Shown here: positions 8,980 through 18,624 of the stretch, in pieces
How positions within the stretch are numbered: position 1 is the first letter of the stretch
Layout: each line of letters begins with the position of its first letter
Origin: Oceanirhabdus sp. W0125-5
Lineage (GTDB): Bacteria; Bacillota; Clostridia; Clostridiales; Clostridiaceae
Length of the DNA: 64,000 nt
Assembly: GCF_027938815.1 (NCBI RefSeq)
Contig: NZ_CP115913.1
Coordinates: 1,088,001-1,152,000, forward strand
Direction: 5' to 3'
Notes under the pieces: model-generated
Databases searched by the model: none
What the model saw: the letters and a program-made list of their open reading frames with translations, nothing else
What the model was told of the DNA's origin: nothing
Program-made: the position numbers and the translations under genes

Positions 8980-9456
8980 TTACCACGATGGTTTTAATAT
9001 ACTCCCACAAAAAGGGCATTTTTCAGTTTTACTATCATAGGTAAACGAAATAGAACAGTTAGGACAAACCGTAATATTATCTTCTTGAGAAAGGAGCTCT
9101 TTAGTTTCATTATGATCTAAATTACCATTAGGATCATTAATCATAGAGATATACTTATTTAACTGAACATCATAATTATTTGTAATTGATTGAAGACTTG
9201 AAATTAACTTATCTAATTCTTCAAAAGAAATAGTTAGATCATTAATTGTTTTAGTTAAATAAACTCTTTCATCTTCTGAAATAGATTTAATAACAATATC
9301 TTTGTTTTTAATAAGTTTTTTTATATTGTTCTTTATGGATGTGATTTCATCTAATAGATGATTAGTTGTATCCTGTCGTTTTTTTAAAAGTGTTGAAAAA
9401 GTGTCACAGTGAATAGTTTGCAAATTATCATATGATAGATCGTGATTTCTTGACAT
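8980..9456 (-). CDS. Hypothetical protein with C-terminal zinc ribbon
   Basis: 158 aa. Helical/coiled-coil body (residues 20-110, Lys/Ile/Asn-rich) followed by a zinc ribbon with CPNC (about residue 134) and CPFC (about 151). No signal peptide or membrane segment. Probably a small cytosolic scaffold or nucleic-acid-binding protein; function unknown. The ATG at 9456 follows GGGGGG on the minus strand. It sits between repeat copies A and B: copy A touches its 3' end and copy B occupies its upstream region. Confidence 0.6.
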   Translation of the reverse strand: MSRNHDLSYDNLQTIHCDTFSTLLKKRQDTTNHLLDEITSIKNNIKKLIKNKDIVIKSISEDERVYLTKTINDLTISFEELDKLISSLQSITNNYDVQLNKYISMINDPNGNLDHNETKELLSQEDNITVCPNCSISFTYDSKTEKCPFCGSILKPSW

Positions 9457-9478
9457 AAAAACCCCCCAAAATAATATA

Positions 9479-9744
9479 AAACATAATGGAGAATGGAAAA
9501 TGGAGAATGGAGAATGATTGAGATTTCTCTCCGAGAAATATTAATCTTATTGATCCTTGGGAAATTGAAGTTTACTCGTTTTCTAAGAGAAAACATTGTA
9601 TTTGAATTACAATATTTTCTCTTAGATTAAATTAGTGAAAATTATTTACTTTAATAACTAATAAGATGTAGTTTCTGCCTAGAAGCAGAAACATCAATCA
9701 TTATCCATTATACATTATCAATTGTCCATTGCTTTAAAGTTTGT
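9479..9744 (+). repeat. Structured intergenic repeat, copy B (short form)
   Basis: Begins ATAATGGAGAATGG. H1 is ATTTCTC-TCC-GAGAAAT. H3 is changed on both arms to GTTTTCT-AAG-AGAAAAC. H2 is TTGTA...TACAA, and H5 is GTTTCTGC (9671-9678) with GCAGAAAC (9685-9692). It ends CCATTATACATTATCAATTG. It lies in the region upstream of the zinc-ribbon gene and of the DUF362 gene. Confidence 0.85.
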
Positions 9745-9871
9745 TTTTATATATGTATATTAATATTAGTGAGTGTATTATACTATTTTTAGGTAAAAAT
9801 ATCTTATATGGAAATAATATAAGCAACATGTTAATATTAAGTAGTTAATTATAGTTAAAGGGGTGGTTTTT

Positions 9872-10996
9872 ATGAAGAGTAAGGTTTATTTTGTGAATTT
9901 AAGAGCAAGAAATGCTGGTGAAAATAAAATTAATAAGCTTAAAATGCTTTTTGACAAAATGGAAATTGCATCAAATATTGAAAAAAATGATTTAACGGCT
10001 ATAAAACTTCATTTTGGAGAGAGTGGAGGAGATGGATTCATAAATCCCATCTTTGTAAGACCTATAGTTGATAAAATAAAAGAATGTGGTGGAAAGCCTT
10101 TTTTAACAGATACAAATACTCTTTATTCTGGTAGCAGATTCAATGGGGTGGATCATATGAATACAGCTATAGAACATGGATTTGTTCCTTCGGTAGTTGG
10201 AGCGCCAGTTATAATTTCTGATGGTTTAAAGAGTAATTACATAAAAGAAGTTGAAATTAATAAAAAACATTATGATAAAGCTAAGATAGCTGGAGATATA
10301 GTTGATGCTGATGCTATGGTAGTTATGTCTCATTTTAAGGGGCATGAGATGGCTGGGTTTGGTGGTGCTATAAAAAATTTAGCTATGGGTTGTGCACCGG
10401 CTGCTGGTAAACAAGAACAACATGCTTTAAGACCTTTGGTTGTTGAAAAAAAATGCGTGGGTTGTGGAAAATGTTTTGAAGTATGCCCACAAGAAGCGAT
10501 AAAAGTGGAAAATGATATATCTTTTATAGATAAAGAAAAATGTGTTGGGTGCGGTGAATGTATGACTGTATGCGCACCTAAAGCTATTAGATTTGATTGG
10601 ACTACAGACTTAAAAGAATTCTGTGAAAAGATGGCTGAATATGCATATGCTTCAGTTAAGAATAAAGAGAATAAGGTAGCCTATATAAATTTTCTGATGA
10701 ACATAACACCTCATTGTGATTGTGTACCATGGAGTGATGCGCCTATAGTTCCTGATATCGGAATATTAGCTTCTGTAGATCCAGTGGCTATAGATAAAGC
10801 AAGTCTAGATTTAGTTAATAAACAAATAGCCTTAAGCAACACTCTTTTAAAAGAAAATGCTGATAAAAATGAAAAATGCAATTGTGGAAAAGGTCATTTT
10901 AATGATCTATGGGAGAATACTCATGGAGAGGTTCAGATTTCTTATGGAAAAGAAATAGGTATGGGAAGCAGCGAATACGAGTTAATAGAGATATAA
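9872..10996 (+). CDS. DUF362 domain protein with two [4Fe-4S] clusters
   Basis: 374 aa. The DUF362 fold fills most of the protein (KLHFGESGGDGFINP, MSHFKGHEMAGFGGAIKNLAMGC). Two ferredoxin motifs are inserted at about 195-240 (CVGCGKCFEVCP and CVGCGECMTVCAP). Cytosolic iron-sulfur protein, widespread in anaerobes, role not established. Start: ATG at 9872, since AAAGGGGTGG ends five bases before it; the GTG at 9863 lies inside that Shine-Dalgarno. The gap to the IPP isomerase gene is 16 bp, so the two are probably cotranscribed. Confidence 0.88.
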   Translation: MKSKVYFVNLRARNAGENKINKLKMLFDKMEIASNIEKNDLTAIKLHFGESGGDGFINPIFVRPIVDKIKECGGKPFLTDTNTLYSGSRFNGVDHMNTAIEHGFVPSVVGAPVIISDGLKSNYIKEVEINKKHYDKAKIAGDIVDADAMVVMSHFKGHEMAGFGGAIKNLAMGCAPAAGKQEQHALRPLVVEKKCVGCGKCFEVCPQEAIKVENDISFIDKEKCVGCGECMTVCAPKAIRFDWTTDLKEFCEKMAEYAYASVKNKENKVAYINFLMNITPHCDCVPWSDAPIVPDIGILASVDPVAIDKASLDLVNKQIALSNTLLKENADKNEKCNCGKGHFNDLWENTHGEVQISYGKEIGMGSSEYELIEI

Positions 10997-11012
10997 TAAA
11001 GGATTGAATATA

Positions 11013-12071
11013 ATGATAGATGATAAAATTAGAATAAGAAAAAAAGAGCATATAAGTGGGTTTCTAAAAGGAGTAGGTGGAAAGGAGAATGGTTTTGAAG
11101 ATGTAGTACTTTTTAATAATTCCATTCCAGAACTAAACTTTAAAGACATTTCGCTAGAAACAACATTTATGAGTAAAAAGATAAGTGCCCCATTGATGAT
11201 AAATGCTATCACAGGTGGAACAGAAGAAGCTGAAGCCATTAATAAAGATTTAGCTTATATTGCAAAAGAACTTAATATTCCTATGGCGGTAGGTTCGCAA
11301 TCTATTGCTTTGAAGTTTTCAGATGCTGTAAAGAGTTTTATGTGTGTTAGAGAAATAATGGGGGATGAAGGTGTAGTTATTGCAAATTTAAGCGCTAATA
11401 AGAGTGTAGAGGAAGTAAAGAAAGCTATAGATATGATTAATGCAGATGGAATTCAACTTCATTTAAATGTACCGCAAGAGATGTGTATGGAAGAAGGAGA
11501 TAGAGATTTCAAAGGGGTTATTAATAATATTAGTAATATAAAAGAGAGCATTGAAAAGCCTATAATAATAAAAGAAGTTGGCTTTGGAATATCATATGAG
11601 ACAGCGATAAAACTCAAAAAAATTGGTGTAAAGTATATAGATATAGGTGGAAAAGGTGGAACTAACTTTATAGAGATAGAAGATTTGAGATATGAATCAT
11701 CTAAATACAGTGAATTTTATTCATGGGGTATACCTACTGCACATAGTTTATTAATCACATTGAATGCCTATAGAGCGTGCAATGTAATTTGCAGCGGTGG
11801 AATTAATAAAGGGGAAGATGTGATAAAATCTTTGATTTTAGGTGCAGACATAGTTGGAGTTAGTGGAGTTGTACTAAGGTGGCTTTTGGAAGAGGGTAAA
11901 GAGTGTGCTTTAGAAGAATTAAAACAACTTATAAATAATATTAAAATATATATGATGTTATTAGGAAAGGGAACAATAAGAGAATTAAAAGATACTCCTT
12001 ATATGGTAAAAGGGGAGCTTAAAGAAGTAGAAGAATATATTATGAAAACTTACTGTGAAAATTTAAAGTAA
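11013..12071 (+). CDS. fni: Type 2 isopentenyl-diphosphate delta-isomerase
   Basis: 352-aa FMN- and NAD(P)H-dependent enzyme interconverting IPP and DMAPP for isoprenoid synthesis. Family motifs: RKKEHI near the N-terminus, the flavin loop APLMINAITGGT, AVGSQ, the acidic metal-binding region QLHLNVPQE, KEVGFGIS, GKGGTNFIEIE, and the phosphate-binding ICSGGINKG...GVSGVVLRW. The ATG at 11013 is nine bases after AAAGGA; the in-frame TTG at 11004 touches that RBS and is less likely. Last gene of the DUF362 operon. Confidence 0.95.
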   Translation: MIDDKIRIRKKEHISGFLKGVGGKENGFEDVVLFNNSIPELNFKDISLETTFMSKKISAPLMINAITGGTEEAEAINKDLAYIAKELNIPMAVGSQSIALKFSDAVKSFMCVREIMGDEGVVIANLSANKSVEEVKKAIDMINADGIQLHLNVPQEMCMEEGDRDFKGVINNISNIKESIEKPIIIKEVGFGISYETAIKLKKIGVKYIDIGGKGGTNFIEIEDLRYESSKYSEFYSWGIPTAHSLLITLNAYRACNVICSGGINKGEDVIKSLILGADIVGVSGVVLRWLLEEGKECALEELKQLINNIKIYMMLLGKGTIRELKDTPYMVKGELKEVEEYIMKTYCENLK

Positions 12072-12076
12072 AGCAT

Positions 12077-12127
12077 AAAGTACAAGCCAACCGTTAATTA
12101 TAACAGAGGGCTTGTACTTTATTTTTA
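12077..12127. terminator. Bidirectional intrinsic terminator
   Basis: AAAGTACAAGCC (12077-12088) pairs with GGCTTGTACTTT (12109-12120) and is followed by ATTTTTAT. It lies between the convergent fni and polysaccharide deacetylase genes. Confidence 0.85.
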
Positions 12128-12142
12128 TAGATAATTATTAGG

Positions 12143-13042
12143 TTATTTTATTTTTAAGAATTGAGGCTTGTACGAATCTTTTGAAAGGGTATCAAAAATA
12201 AAACCTTGTGAAATAAGACCTTCAATTACCTCAGGAAGTGCTTCAACGGTTGTTGTTTTTGGGCCTAAGTCATGCATTAAAACATTAGCTTTTTGTACAT
12301 ATTTTGCACCATCTAAAACCGATTTAACAATGACAGTTTTTTTCTGTCTATAGGCATTTGCATCTTTTGAATCAACATTCCAATCAAAGTAAGTATAACC
12401 TTCTTTGCTCATCGCTGTAACTAAATCAGACATAAAACCTTTTCCAGAATATGACCAGCTTATTTGATTATTTGATCCTCCTGGGAATCTTAAAAGTTTC
12501 AAAGGTTTAGTACCTGTAGTAGATTCAATGAATTCATTTAATTTATTTACTTCCGATTTAAAGTTTTCTATTGAGTCATATACGTTTTTATAGTCATGAC
12601 TAAATGTATGATTTGCAATTACATGACCTCTATTAACTATTTCTTTATATAAATGTTCTAAACCTTCATGACCATTAACAAAAAAAGTAGCTTTAATATT
12701 GTAGTTATCTAAAATATCTAATATAGGTAATGTGTTACTAGAAGGACCATCATCAAAAGTTAGATAAGCTATTTTAGCCTTTGACAGCATTACTTCATAT
12801 TCATTATTCTTTTCTTTAACGGTATTTTGAAGTTTTTCAATATTATCTTTGATTTGTATATTATCCTTTTCAGCTTCAATTATTTTATTTACTAAAAGAT
12901 TGTATTCTTTTTTTGCTTGTGAAACTGTTGTTTGAGCATAAACAGCATATCCTACCGATCCTGTAATAAGAAATAAAAATATGAAAAGTGATATAAAACC
13001 TACTTTATGTTTTTTTCTATGATTATAATAACTTTTTCGCAT
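12143..13042 (-). CDS. Polysaccharide deacetylase (NodB domain), membrane-anchored
   Basis: 299 aa. A basic N-terminus precedes a transmembrane anchor at about 15-36, then a coiled-coil stalk (40-90) and a NodB deacetylase domain: TFDDGPSS (catalytic and metal Asp pair), NHTFSHDY (His-x3-His metal ligands), LRFPGGS, and DLGPKTTT near the C-terminus. Likely removes N-acetyl groups from peptidoglycan or another exported polysaccharide. The gene follows the small coiled-coil membrane protein by 23 bp on the minus strand, and both share an anchor-plus-coiled-coil layout, suggesting a complex (inference). Confidence 0.9.
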   Translation of the reverse strand: MRKSYYNHRKKHKVGFISLFIFLFLITGSVGYAVYAQTTVSQAKKEYNLLVNKIIEAEKDNIQIKDNIEKLQNTVKEKNNEYEVMLSKAKIAYLTFDDGPSSNTLPILDILDNYNIKATFFVNGHEGLEHLYKEIVNRGHVIANHTFSHDYKNVYDSIENFKSEVNKLNEFIESTTGTKPLKLLRFPGGSNNQISWSYSGKGFMSDLVTAMSKEGYTYFDWNVDSKDANAYRQKKTVIVKSVLDGAKYVQKANVLMHDLGPKTTTVEALPEVIEGLISQGFIFDTLSKDSYKPQFLKIK

Positions 13043-13065
13043 TGAAAGCCTCCTTAAATGTCTAT

Positions 13066-13314
13066 TTATTCTGGTATGTAATTAATTTTATTATTTAAAT
13101 CATCGATTTTTTCCTCAATTTGATCTAAATTATTAGTTATATTATTTTTTTCTTTTTGTAGAAGCTCTTTTTCTGCTTTCAGTTTATCATATTTTTGTGA
13201 CAGAATTTTTGTTTCATCCATAATAGTGTCTTGCTTTTTTAACATCATATATGAAAATGATACAGCGCTCACAGTAATTAGTAAAGTAAATATTCCAAGT
13301 ATTATCTTCTTCAA
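13066..13314 (-). CDS. Small membrane protein with coiled coil
   Basis: 82 aa. The TTG at 13314 is chosen because AAAGGAGG lies seven bases upstream; an upstream in-frame ATG (13347) precedes that RBS. N-terminal transmembrane helix (IILGIFTLLITVSAVSFSYM), then a continuous heptad-rich coiled coil to the C-terminus. Unknown function. Cotranscribed with the polysaccharide deacetylase, whose stalk it resembles. Confidence 0.65.
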   Translation of the reverse strand: MKKIILGIFTLLITVSAVSFSYMMLKKQDTIMDETKILSQKYDKLKAEKELLQKEKNNITNNLDQIEEKIDDLNNKINYIPE

Positions 13315-13513
13315 TTTATATCCTCCTTTTATTTTTATTTTCGACATTATTATAATACTTAATTCGACGTATTTGGTTACAAAAAGGTTATAATTTTATA
13401 AGTTTATAAAAAATATGAATTAATTAAGTAGATTGCTTTATTAAGAAGATAATTCTAAATATTCTGAATTATATTTTAACACCATTAAATTCATAGTTAT
13501 TTAACGTAAATAT

Positions 13514-13546
13514 AATATAGAGTTTCTCTAAAGAAACTCTATATTT
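13514..13546 (+). other. AT-rich hairpin upstream of an exported-protein gene
   Basis: AATATAGAGTTTC pairs with GAAACTCTATATT around a short loop. Similar to the hairpin at 5945-5985. It may be a terminator or leader element. Nothing else recognisable lies in 13315-13625 apart from AT-rich promoter-like sequence. Confidence 0.4.
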
Positions 13547-13625
13547 GTAATTATTTCGTAAACTTTTAAAAACATTAAATTGATATAATTTAATTAAGAT
13601 GATGAATTAGAAATTATGAGGTGAG

Positions 13626-14354
13626 ATGATGAATAAATTAGTAGCTTTAGCAGTAAGTACAAGCGTTATAATGAGTATTGTTGGTGGCATTGGAATTAAT
13701 CAGAAAGTTAGTTTAAATAAGAATGAAGTTACTAAAAAAGTTGTTTCAATTAATGATATAGAGAGCAAGGTTGTTTCTTTAAATTATAGTAAAATTAATG
13801 AAGATAAAAATTATATAAAATATATGAGAACAAGCTTACTTGAGGAAATTAAAATTATAGATAGAGATAAGGCTATTAAGATAGTTGCTGATAAGTATGA
13901 TTACGATGAAGGGCAGCTGACAGTTGGGAAAATGAATAATAACGTATATTTAGTTAATTTCTTTGATGATACAGAAAGTAGTAATATCGTGAATTTATTC
14001 TTGGTTGTTAACGGAGAGGTAATTGACAAAAAGTATAATGAAGATAATACATTATCAGTTAGTTTTGTTGATAATTTTATGAAATATCAAGAGGTTGATC
14101 CTGTTCAAGAATATTTAGAGAGTATCATTGTAGCAAATCAAGAGGGGGATGAAACTCTTGTAGCACAAGGAATATCTACAATGTTATATGTTAAAAGTGG
14201 ATATGATATGAAAAATGTTGAGGTTAGAAAAATAAATAATAGCATGTACATTGCAGATTGTATTAACAATAATAAAAAAGAAAGATTAACAATTATGGAT
14301 GGAAAAATAGTTGTTGAGAATAAACAAACACAGGTTTTTAGTGCACTTAATTAA
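13626..14354 (+). CDS. Hypothetical exported protein
   Basis: 242 aa (ATG at 13626 or 13629, both after GAGGTGAG). N-terminal signal segment (KLVALAVSTSVIMSIVGGIG) without a lipobox, then an alpha/beta domain with two similar halves (DRDKAIKIVADKYDYDEG...VYLVNF and EVRKINNSMYIADC), weakly PepSY-like in spacing. I do not recognise it. The stop codon abuts repeat copy C directly (TAA then ATGGAGAATGG). Confidence 0.6.
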   Translation: MMNKLVALAVSTSVIMSIVGGIGINQKVSLNKNEVTKKVVSINDIESKVVSLNYSKINEDKNYIKYMRTSLLEEIKIIDRDKAIKIVADKYDYDEGQLTVGKMNNNVYLVNFFDDTESSNIVNLFLVVNGEVIDKKYNEDNTLSVSFVDNFMKYQEVDPVQEYLESIIVANQEGDETLVAQGISTMLYVKSGYDMKNVEVRKINNSMYIADCINNNKKERLTIMDGKIVVENKQTQVFSALN

Positions 14355-14784
14355 ATGGAGAATGGTGAATTGAGAATGGAGAATGATGGACATTTCACTC
14401 CGTGAAATTCTAATTGTATTGTTCTTTGGAATATAAGGTTTTACTCGTTTCATTTTGAATGAAACATTGCAGCTTGATTTTTAATTTTAAGTAGAAGAAT
14501 AATATAAAAAACTGATTATAGATTTTCTATAATCAGTTTTTTTATTCTTTAGAAGCATGCCCAGCCAAGTTGATTTTTGCTAACTGTATGCGTAAGTGAG
14601 ATACTCATGTAGCAAGTGAGCTAGTTCATTTATTTTGAATAAATATCAAATTATAAATACATTGTTTTATATAAGATAAAATAAGTGAAAACTATTTGCC
14701 TAAAGAACAATAAGATGTAGCTTCTGACCTTAGTCAGAAGCATCCATCATTATACGTTATCCATTATCAATTATCCATTTGTTT
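14354..14784 (+). repeat. Structured intergenic repeat, copy C (long form)
   Basis: Starts at the stop codon of the upstream gene. H1 is changed on both arms to ATTTCAC-TCC-GTGAAAT. H3 is GTTTCATT-TTG-AATGAAAC. The centre is opened by about 180 bp that includes a terminator. A second H3-like hairpin ATTTATT-TTG-AATAAAT follows, then H4 and H5 GCTTCTGAC (14720-14728) with GTCAGAAGC (14733-14741). It ends TTATCCATTATCAATTATCCA. Confidence 0.8.
14506..14543 (+). terminator. Terminator inside repeat copy C
   Basis: AAAACTGATTATAGA (14508-14522) pairs with TCTATAATCAGTTTT (14526-14540) and runs into T7. Ends the transcript of the exported-protein gene. Confidence 0.8.
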
Positions 14785-14786
14785 CT

Positions 14787-14808
14787 AAGCACGGATATGC
14801 CCGTGCTT
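14787..14808 (-). terminator. Hairpin at the 3' end of hcp
   Basis: AAGCACGG pairs with CCGTGCTT around ATATGC, five bases beyond the hcp stop. The poly-U tail is weak on the minus strand, so this is a probable rather than certain terminator. Confidence 0.55.
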
Positions 14809-14812
14809 TGTA

Positions 14813-16519
14813 TTACTCTCCCATGAATAACTTAATGTCATCTTCAACAGTTCCGATTCCAGCGATTCCAAATGTATCAACTAATACTTTTGCTACGTTT
14901 GGAGAAAGGAATGCAGGTAATGTTGGTCCAAGGTGAATGTTTTTAACACCTAAGTGTAATAATGCAAGTAATACTGTTACAGCTTTTTGCTCGTACCAAG
15001 CGATATTGAATGAGATTGGTAGATCATTGATGTCTTCAAGCTGGAATACTTCTTTTAATTTTAAAGCAATCACTGCTAGTGAGTAACTATCATTACATTG
15101 TCCAGCATCAAGAACTCTTGGAATTCCACCGATATCACCTAAATCTAATTTGTTATACTTATATTTAGCACATCCAGCAGTTAAGATTACTGTATCTTTT
15201 GGTAGTTGTGCAGCGAAATCTGTATAGTAATTTCTGTTCTTAGCTCTTCCATCACATCCAGCCATTACGAAGAATCTCTTTATAGCACCAGTCTTAACGG
15301 CATCAACAACTTTGTCAGCTAAAGCAAGAACTTGGTTATGAGCGAATCCACCGATGATTTCACCTTTTTCAATTTCAGTTGGAGCTTTACATTTCTTAGC
15401 ATGAGCGATAATTGCTGAGAAATCTTTGTTTCCTTGTGCATCAGCTTCAATATGCTTTAATCCTTCAAATCCAACTACACCAGTAGTGTAAACTCTTTCT
15501 TTATAAGATGCAGTAGGTGGAACCAGACAGTTTGTAGTCATTAAAATAGGCCCATTAAACTTCTCAAATTCCTCATTCTGTTTCCACCAAGCATTACCAT
15601 AGTTACCTACAAAGTTATCATATTTCTTGAATGCAGGGTAGTAGTGAGCTGGTAACATCTCTGAGTGAGTGTAAACGTCAACTCCAGTACCTTTAGTTTG
15701 TTCTAATAATTGCTCTAAATCATGAAGATCATGTCCACTGATTAAGATTGCTGGGTTATTTCTTACACCGATATTAACTGAAGTGATTTCAGGGTTTCCG
15801 TAAGTTGAAGTATTAGCTCCATCTAAAAGTGCCATGACATCAACAGCAAACTTACCAGTTTCAAGAGTTAATGCTACAAGTTCATCAGCAGATAAGCTAT
15901 CATCAAGTGTAGCAGCTAGTCCTTTTTGAATGAAAACGTTGATTTCAGCATTATCGTGTCCAAGGTTATTTGCATGATGTAAGTATGCTGCCATACCTTT
16001 TAGACCATAAGTGATAAGTTCTCTTAAAGATCTTACATCTTCATTTTCAGTTGCTAGAATTCCAACAGTTTCAGCTTTTAAGTGTAAATCTTCTAAAGTT
16101 GTAGCACTCCAAACAGCAGCATCATGTACATTGTTATCTTCAGTTTTACCTGTGAATACAGTTTTTAATTTATCAAAGAAAGAAGTTGTCTTATTAAAGC
16201 TTTCAACTCCAGCAGCTTCTAAAGCACTTTTGATTTCTTCTCTTAATTTTAAACCTTCTCTAACTTTTTCGATGATTACATTCTCGTCGAAGTTAGCATT
16301 AGTAATTGTTGTAAATAAACTATCCACAACAAATTTGTCAGCATTTGCAACTGCTATATTATTTTCTCTTGCCTTATTGTTTAACAAGCTAATTCCTTTT
16401 GCAACATAGATTAATAAGTCTTGTGATTTTGCAGTTTCAGGTGATTTACCACACACACCTACTTTAGTACAACCTGTGCACCCTGCAGCTTCTTGACATT
16501 GGTAACAAAACATACTCAT
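14813..16519 (-). CDS. hcp: Hybrid-cluster protein (hydroxylamine reductase)
   Basis: 568 aa, full length. The N-terminal cysteine set of the [4Fe-4S] cluster is present (C5, C8, C14/C17, C23 in the segment MSMFCYQCQ...GVCGK). Hybrid-cluster ligands are visible in [46 protein letters not shown] and [10 protein letters not shown]. The enzyme reduces hydroxylamine and is now thought to reduce NO to N2O in nitrosative stress defence. The ATG follows GGAGGGA. Monocistronic. An FNR/HcpR-like palindrome sits at -41.5 of the predicted promoter. Confidence 0.96.
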   Translation of the reverse strand: MSMFCYQCQEAAGCTGCTKVGVCGKSPETAKSQDLLIYVAKGISLLNNKARENNIAVANADKFVVDSLFTTITNANFDENVIIEKVREGLKLREEIKSALEAAGVESFNKTTSFFDKLKTVFTGKTEDNNVHDAAVWSATTLEDLHLKAETVGILATENEDVRSLRELITYGLKGMAAYLHHANNLGHDNAEINVFIQKGLAATLDDSLSADELVALTLETGKFAVDVMALLDGANTSTYGNPEITSVNIGVRNNPAILISGHDLHDLEQLLEQTKGTGVDVYTHSEMLPAHYYPAFKKYDNFVGNYGNAWWKQNEEFEKFNGPILMTTNCLVPPTASYKERVYTTGVVGFEGLKHIEADAQGNKDFSAIIAHAKKCKAPTEIEKGEIIGGFAHNQVLALADKVVDAVKTGAIKRFFVMAGCDGRAKNRNYYTDFAAQLPKDTVILTAGCAKYKYNKLDLGDIGGIPRVLDAGQCNDSYSLAVIALKLKEVFQLEDINDLPISFNIAWYEQKAVTVLLALLHLGVKNIHLGPTLPAFLSPNVAKVLVDTFGIAGIGTVEDDIKLFMGE

Positions 16520-16609
16520 AATAAAATCCCTCCGTATAATTTATAATTGATTAATTTGAACATTTACTTTTCGTTTTTGTTTTTCTCTTGCGTGTTATCT
16601 TATGAATAC

Positions 16610-16651
16610 ATTATATGAATAATTTAAGTTTAAATCGGTAACGAGAGTTAC
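16610..16651 (-). promoter_or_regulatory. hcp promoter with CRP/FNR-type (HcpR-like) site
   Basis: Perfect palindrome GTAAC-GAGA-GTTAC at 16638-16651. On the minus strand a consensus -10 TATAAT occupies 16615-16610, placing +1 near 16603 and the palindrome centre at -41.5, the class II activator position. As I recall, a GTAAC-N4-GTTAC motif has been predicted for HcpR in clostridia. There is no good -35, consistent with activator dependence. Confidence 0.7.
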
Positions 16652-16828
16652 AGAAAATAAAAAGTTATAAAAATATTATTTAATAAAATAGGATAAATAT
16701 TTTATTAACAATAAATTTTATATTCAATGTTTAAATTATAGTTACTTTAATGGAAAGATGTATTTATAAGTGGATGATTATAATTATTTATAATAAAGTA
16801 CAAAAACATATGTAAAATATCTTGTGTA

Positions 16829-16869
16829 GTGGTATAATATACCTGTTAAGCTTGATAAAAAAATATCAA
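16829..16869 (+). promoter_or_regulatory. Promoter and palindrome of the sensory hydrogenase operon
   Basis: Extended -10 TGG-TATAAT (TATAAT at 16833-16838) with a poor -35. Downstream, at 16852-16869, lies a perfect inverted repeat TTGATA-AAAAAA-TATCAA, which could be a repressor site in the 5' untranslated region. The rest of 16520-16828 is AT-rich with no gene. Confidence 0.5.
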
Positions 16870-16911
16870 ACTTCATGGGTTTATTAATTTATAGGGATAG
16901 AGGGTGTGTTT

Positions 16912-18624
16912 ATGAGCTTTATCAATTTTACGGAAGCAAGGTGTAAAAATTGTTATAAATGTTTAAGAAAATGTCCTGTTAAGGGGATAAGATTTAAGGA
17001 TAATCAAGCAGAGATTGTTGAGGAGAGATGTATAGCATGTGGTAGATGCTTTGAAGTGTGTCCTCAAGAGGCAAGAAAAATTGATAGTGATTTGATGAAA
17101 GTAAAAGAGAGCATAAGCAGTGGAAAGAAGGTAATTGTTTCATTGGCACCATCGGCTCTTGCATATTTTGATATGAGTTTTATAGAGTTAATTTCAAGAA
17201 TTAAGGGGTTAGGGTTTAACAAAGTGAGAGAAACAGCAGAAGGAGCCCAATTTGTTATTCAAAAATATAGAGAACATGTTCAAGAGAGTGAAGATAAGAT
17301 TTTTATAACAAGCTGCTGTCCTTCAATAAATTATTTAATCAGAATATACTATCCGCATTTATCTAAATATCTTATGCCTTATGAATCACCAATGGTTGTC
17401 CATGGTTTAATGATTAAAGAGGAAGAGCCTAATGCTGAGGTTGTTTTTATTGGTCCTTGTGTAGGAAAGATGATTGAAAAAGAAAAATTAAATGGTAAAG
17501 ATAGTGTGGATTACGTTATTACATTTGACGAATTAAAGACATGGTTTGAAGAAATGCCTGAGTCAAAATATGAAATAGATGAAAGTATAAGTGGAGATAT
17601 AACAGAGGGAAGAAAATTCCCTGTTGATAGAGGAATAGTGATGGGATTATCTGAAACTTTAAATAATAAAGGAATAAAGCCATATGTTGTTGATGGTTTC
17701 CATAAGAGTTTAGATGTATTCAATAGTCTTTCTAAGGGAAATCTTAAGAATGCTTTTATAGAAGCTAATATATGCATAGGTAGTTGTATAGGTGGTCCTA
17801 GCATGGGAATAAAGGAAAGGGATTTCTATGAAAGTAATGATAAGGTTGAGCGTTTTATTGAAGAAAATTATAAAAATACCTTGGAGAGTCAAAGTTTACT
17901 AGGGACAAATGATTATTTAAAGGGGCATATAGAATCACCTATTTATGAAGAAGAAGTTTCAAGAGAAGAGATAAACAGAGTTCTAAAAGAGATGGGAAAG
18001 AATAATGAACAGGATAAATTAAATTGTGGAGTTTGTGGATATCCAACTTGTGAAGCGAAAGCAATTGCTATAATCAGAGGAATGTCTGAGAAAGACATGT
18101 GTCTTCATTTTATGAGGAGTAAAGCTGAGAGTCTTAGTAATATAATATTTGAAAATACTGTTAATTCAGTAATAATAGTTGATAGTGAATTGAATATATT
18201 AGAGATGAATCCTATAGCTCAAAAAACTTTTATGGCAAAGATAGATGATTATAAAGGAATACCATTAGCGACATTAATGGATGATAGTGATTTTAAAGAA
18301 GTGCTTAGAACAAAAGTTAATATTGAAGGAAAGACTGTTGAGAATCATCAATATGGAGTAGTGTTTAAACAGAATATATCATATCTAGAAAAAGAAGATA
18401 TCTTGATTGGGGTAATGATGAATATTACTGAAGAGAAGAAAAATAAGAATGAATTATATGAGGTGAAGAAAAAGACACTTGATGCAGCTCAAGAAGTAAT
18501 TGAGAAGCAGATGAGAGTAGCACAAGAGATTGCAGGCTTATTGGGAGAAACAACAGCAGAGACAAAAATTATTTTAAATAGACTTAGAAGAGTTGTTGCT
18601 GGTGAGAATGGAGCTGAGAAGTAA
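16912..18624 (+). CDS. Sensory [FeFe] hydrogenase with PAS domain (HydS/HfsB type)
   Basis: 570 aa. Domain order: two [4Fe-4S] motifs (CKNCYKCLRKCP and CIACGRCFEVCP, residues 7-50); an H-cluster domain with TSCCPS, FIGPCVGKMIE and ANICIGSCIGGPS in place of the standard L1/L2/L3 motifs; an extra Fe-S motif CGVCGYPTCEAKA at about 373; a PAS domain at about 412-520; and a C-terminal coiled coil. This layout belongs to putative H2-sensing (group C) hydrogenases and not to catalytic ones. The ATG at 16912 is preferred over GTG 16906 because AGAGGG lies seven bases upstream. The stop overlaps the phosphatase start by 1 bp. Confidence 0.88.
   Translation: MSFINFTEARCKNCYKCLRKCPVKGIRFKDNQAEIVEERCIACGRCFEVCPQEARKIDSDLMKVKESISSGKKVIVSLAPSALAYFDMSFIELISRIKGLGFNKVRETAEGAQFVIQKYREHVQESEDKIFITSCCPSINYLIRIYYPHLSKYLMPYESPMVVHGLMIKEEEPNAEVVFIGPCVGKMIEKEKLNGKDSVDYVITFDELKTWFEEMPESKYEIDESISGDITEGRKFPVDRGIVMGLSETLNNKGIKPYVVDGFHKSLDVFNSLSKGNLKNAFIEANICIGSCIGGPSMGIKERDFYESNDKVERFIEENYKNTLESQSLLGTNDYLKGHIESPIYEEEVSREEINRVLKEMGKNNEQDKLNCGVCGYPTCEAKAIAIIRGMSEKDMCLHFMRSKAESLSNIIFENTVNSVIIVDSELNILEMNPIAQKTFMAKIDDYKGIPLATLMDDSDFKEVLRTKVNIEGKTVENHQYGVVFKQNISYLEKEDILIGVMMNITEEKKNKNELYEVKKKTLDAAQEVIEKQMRVAQEIAGLLGETTAETKIILNRLRRVVAGENGAEK

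Noticed and set aside
16011..16409. 132-aa plus-strand frame within hcp
   Set aside because: Antisense shadow of a well-defined enzyme gene with no RBS.
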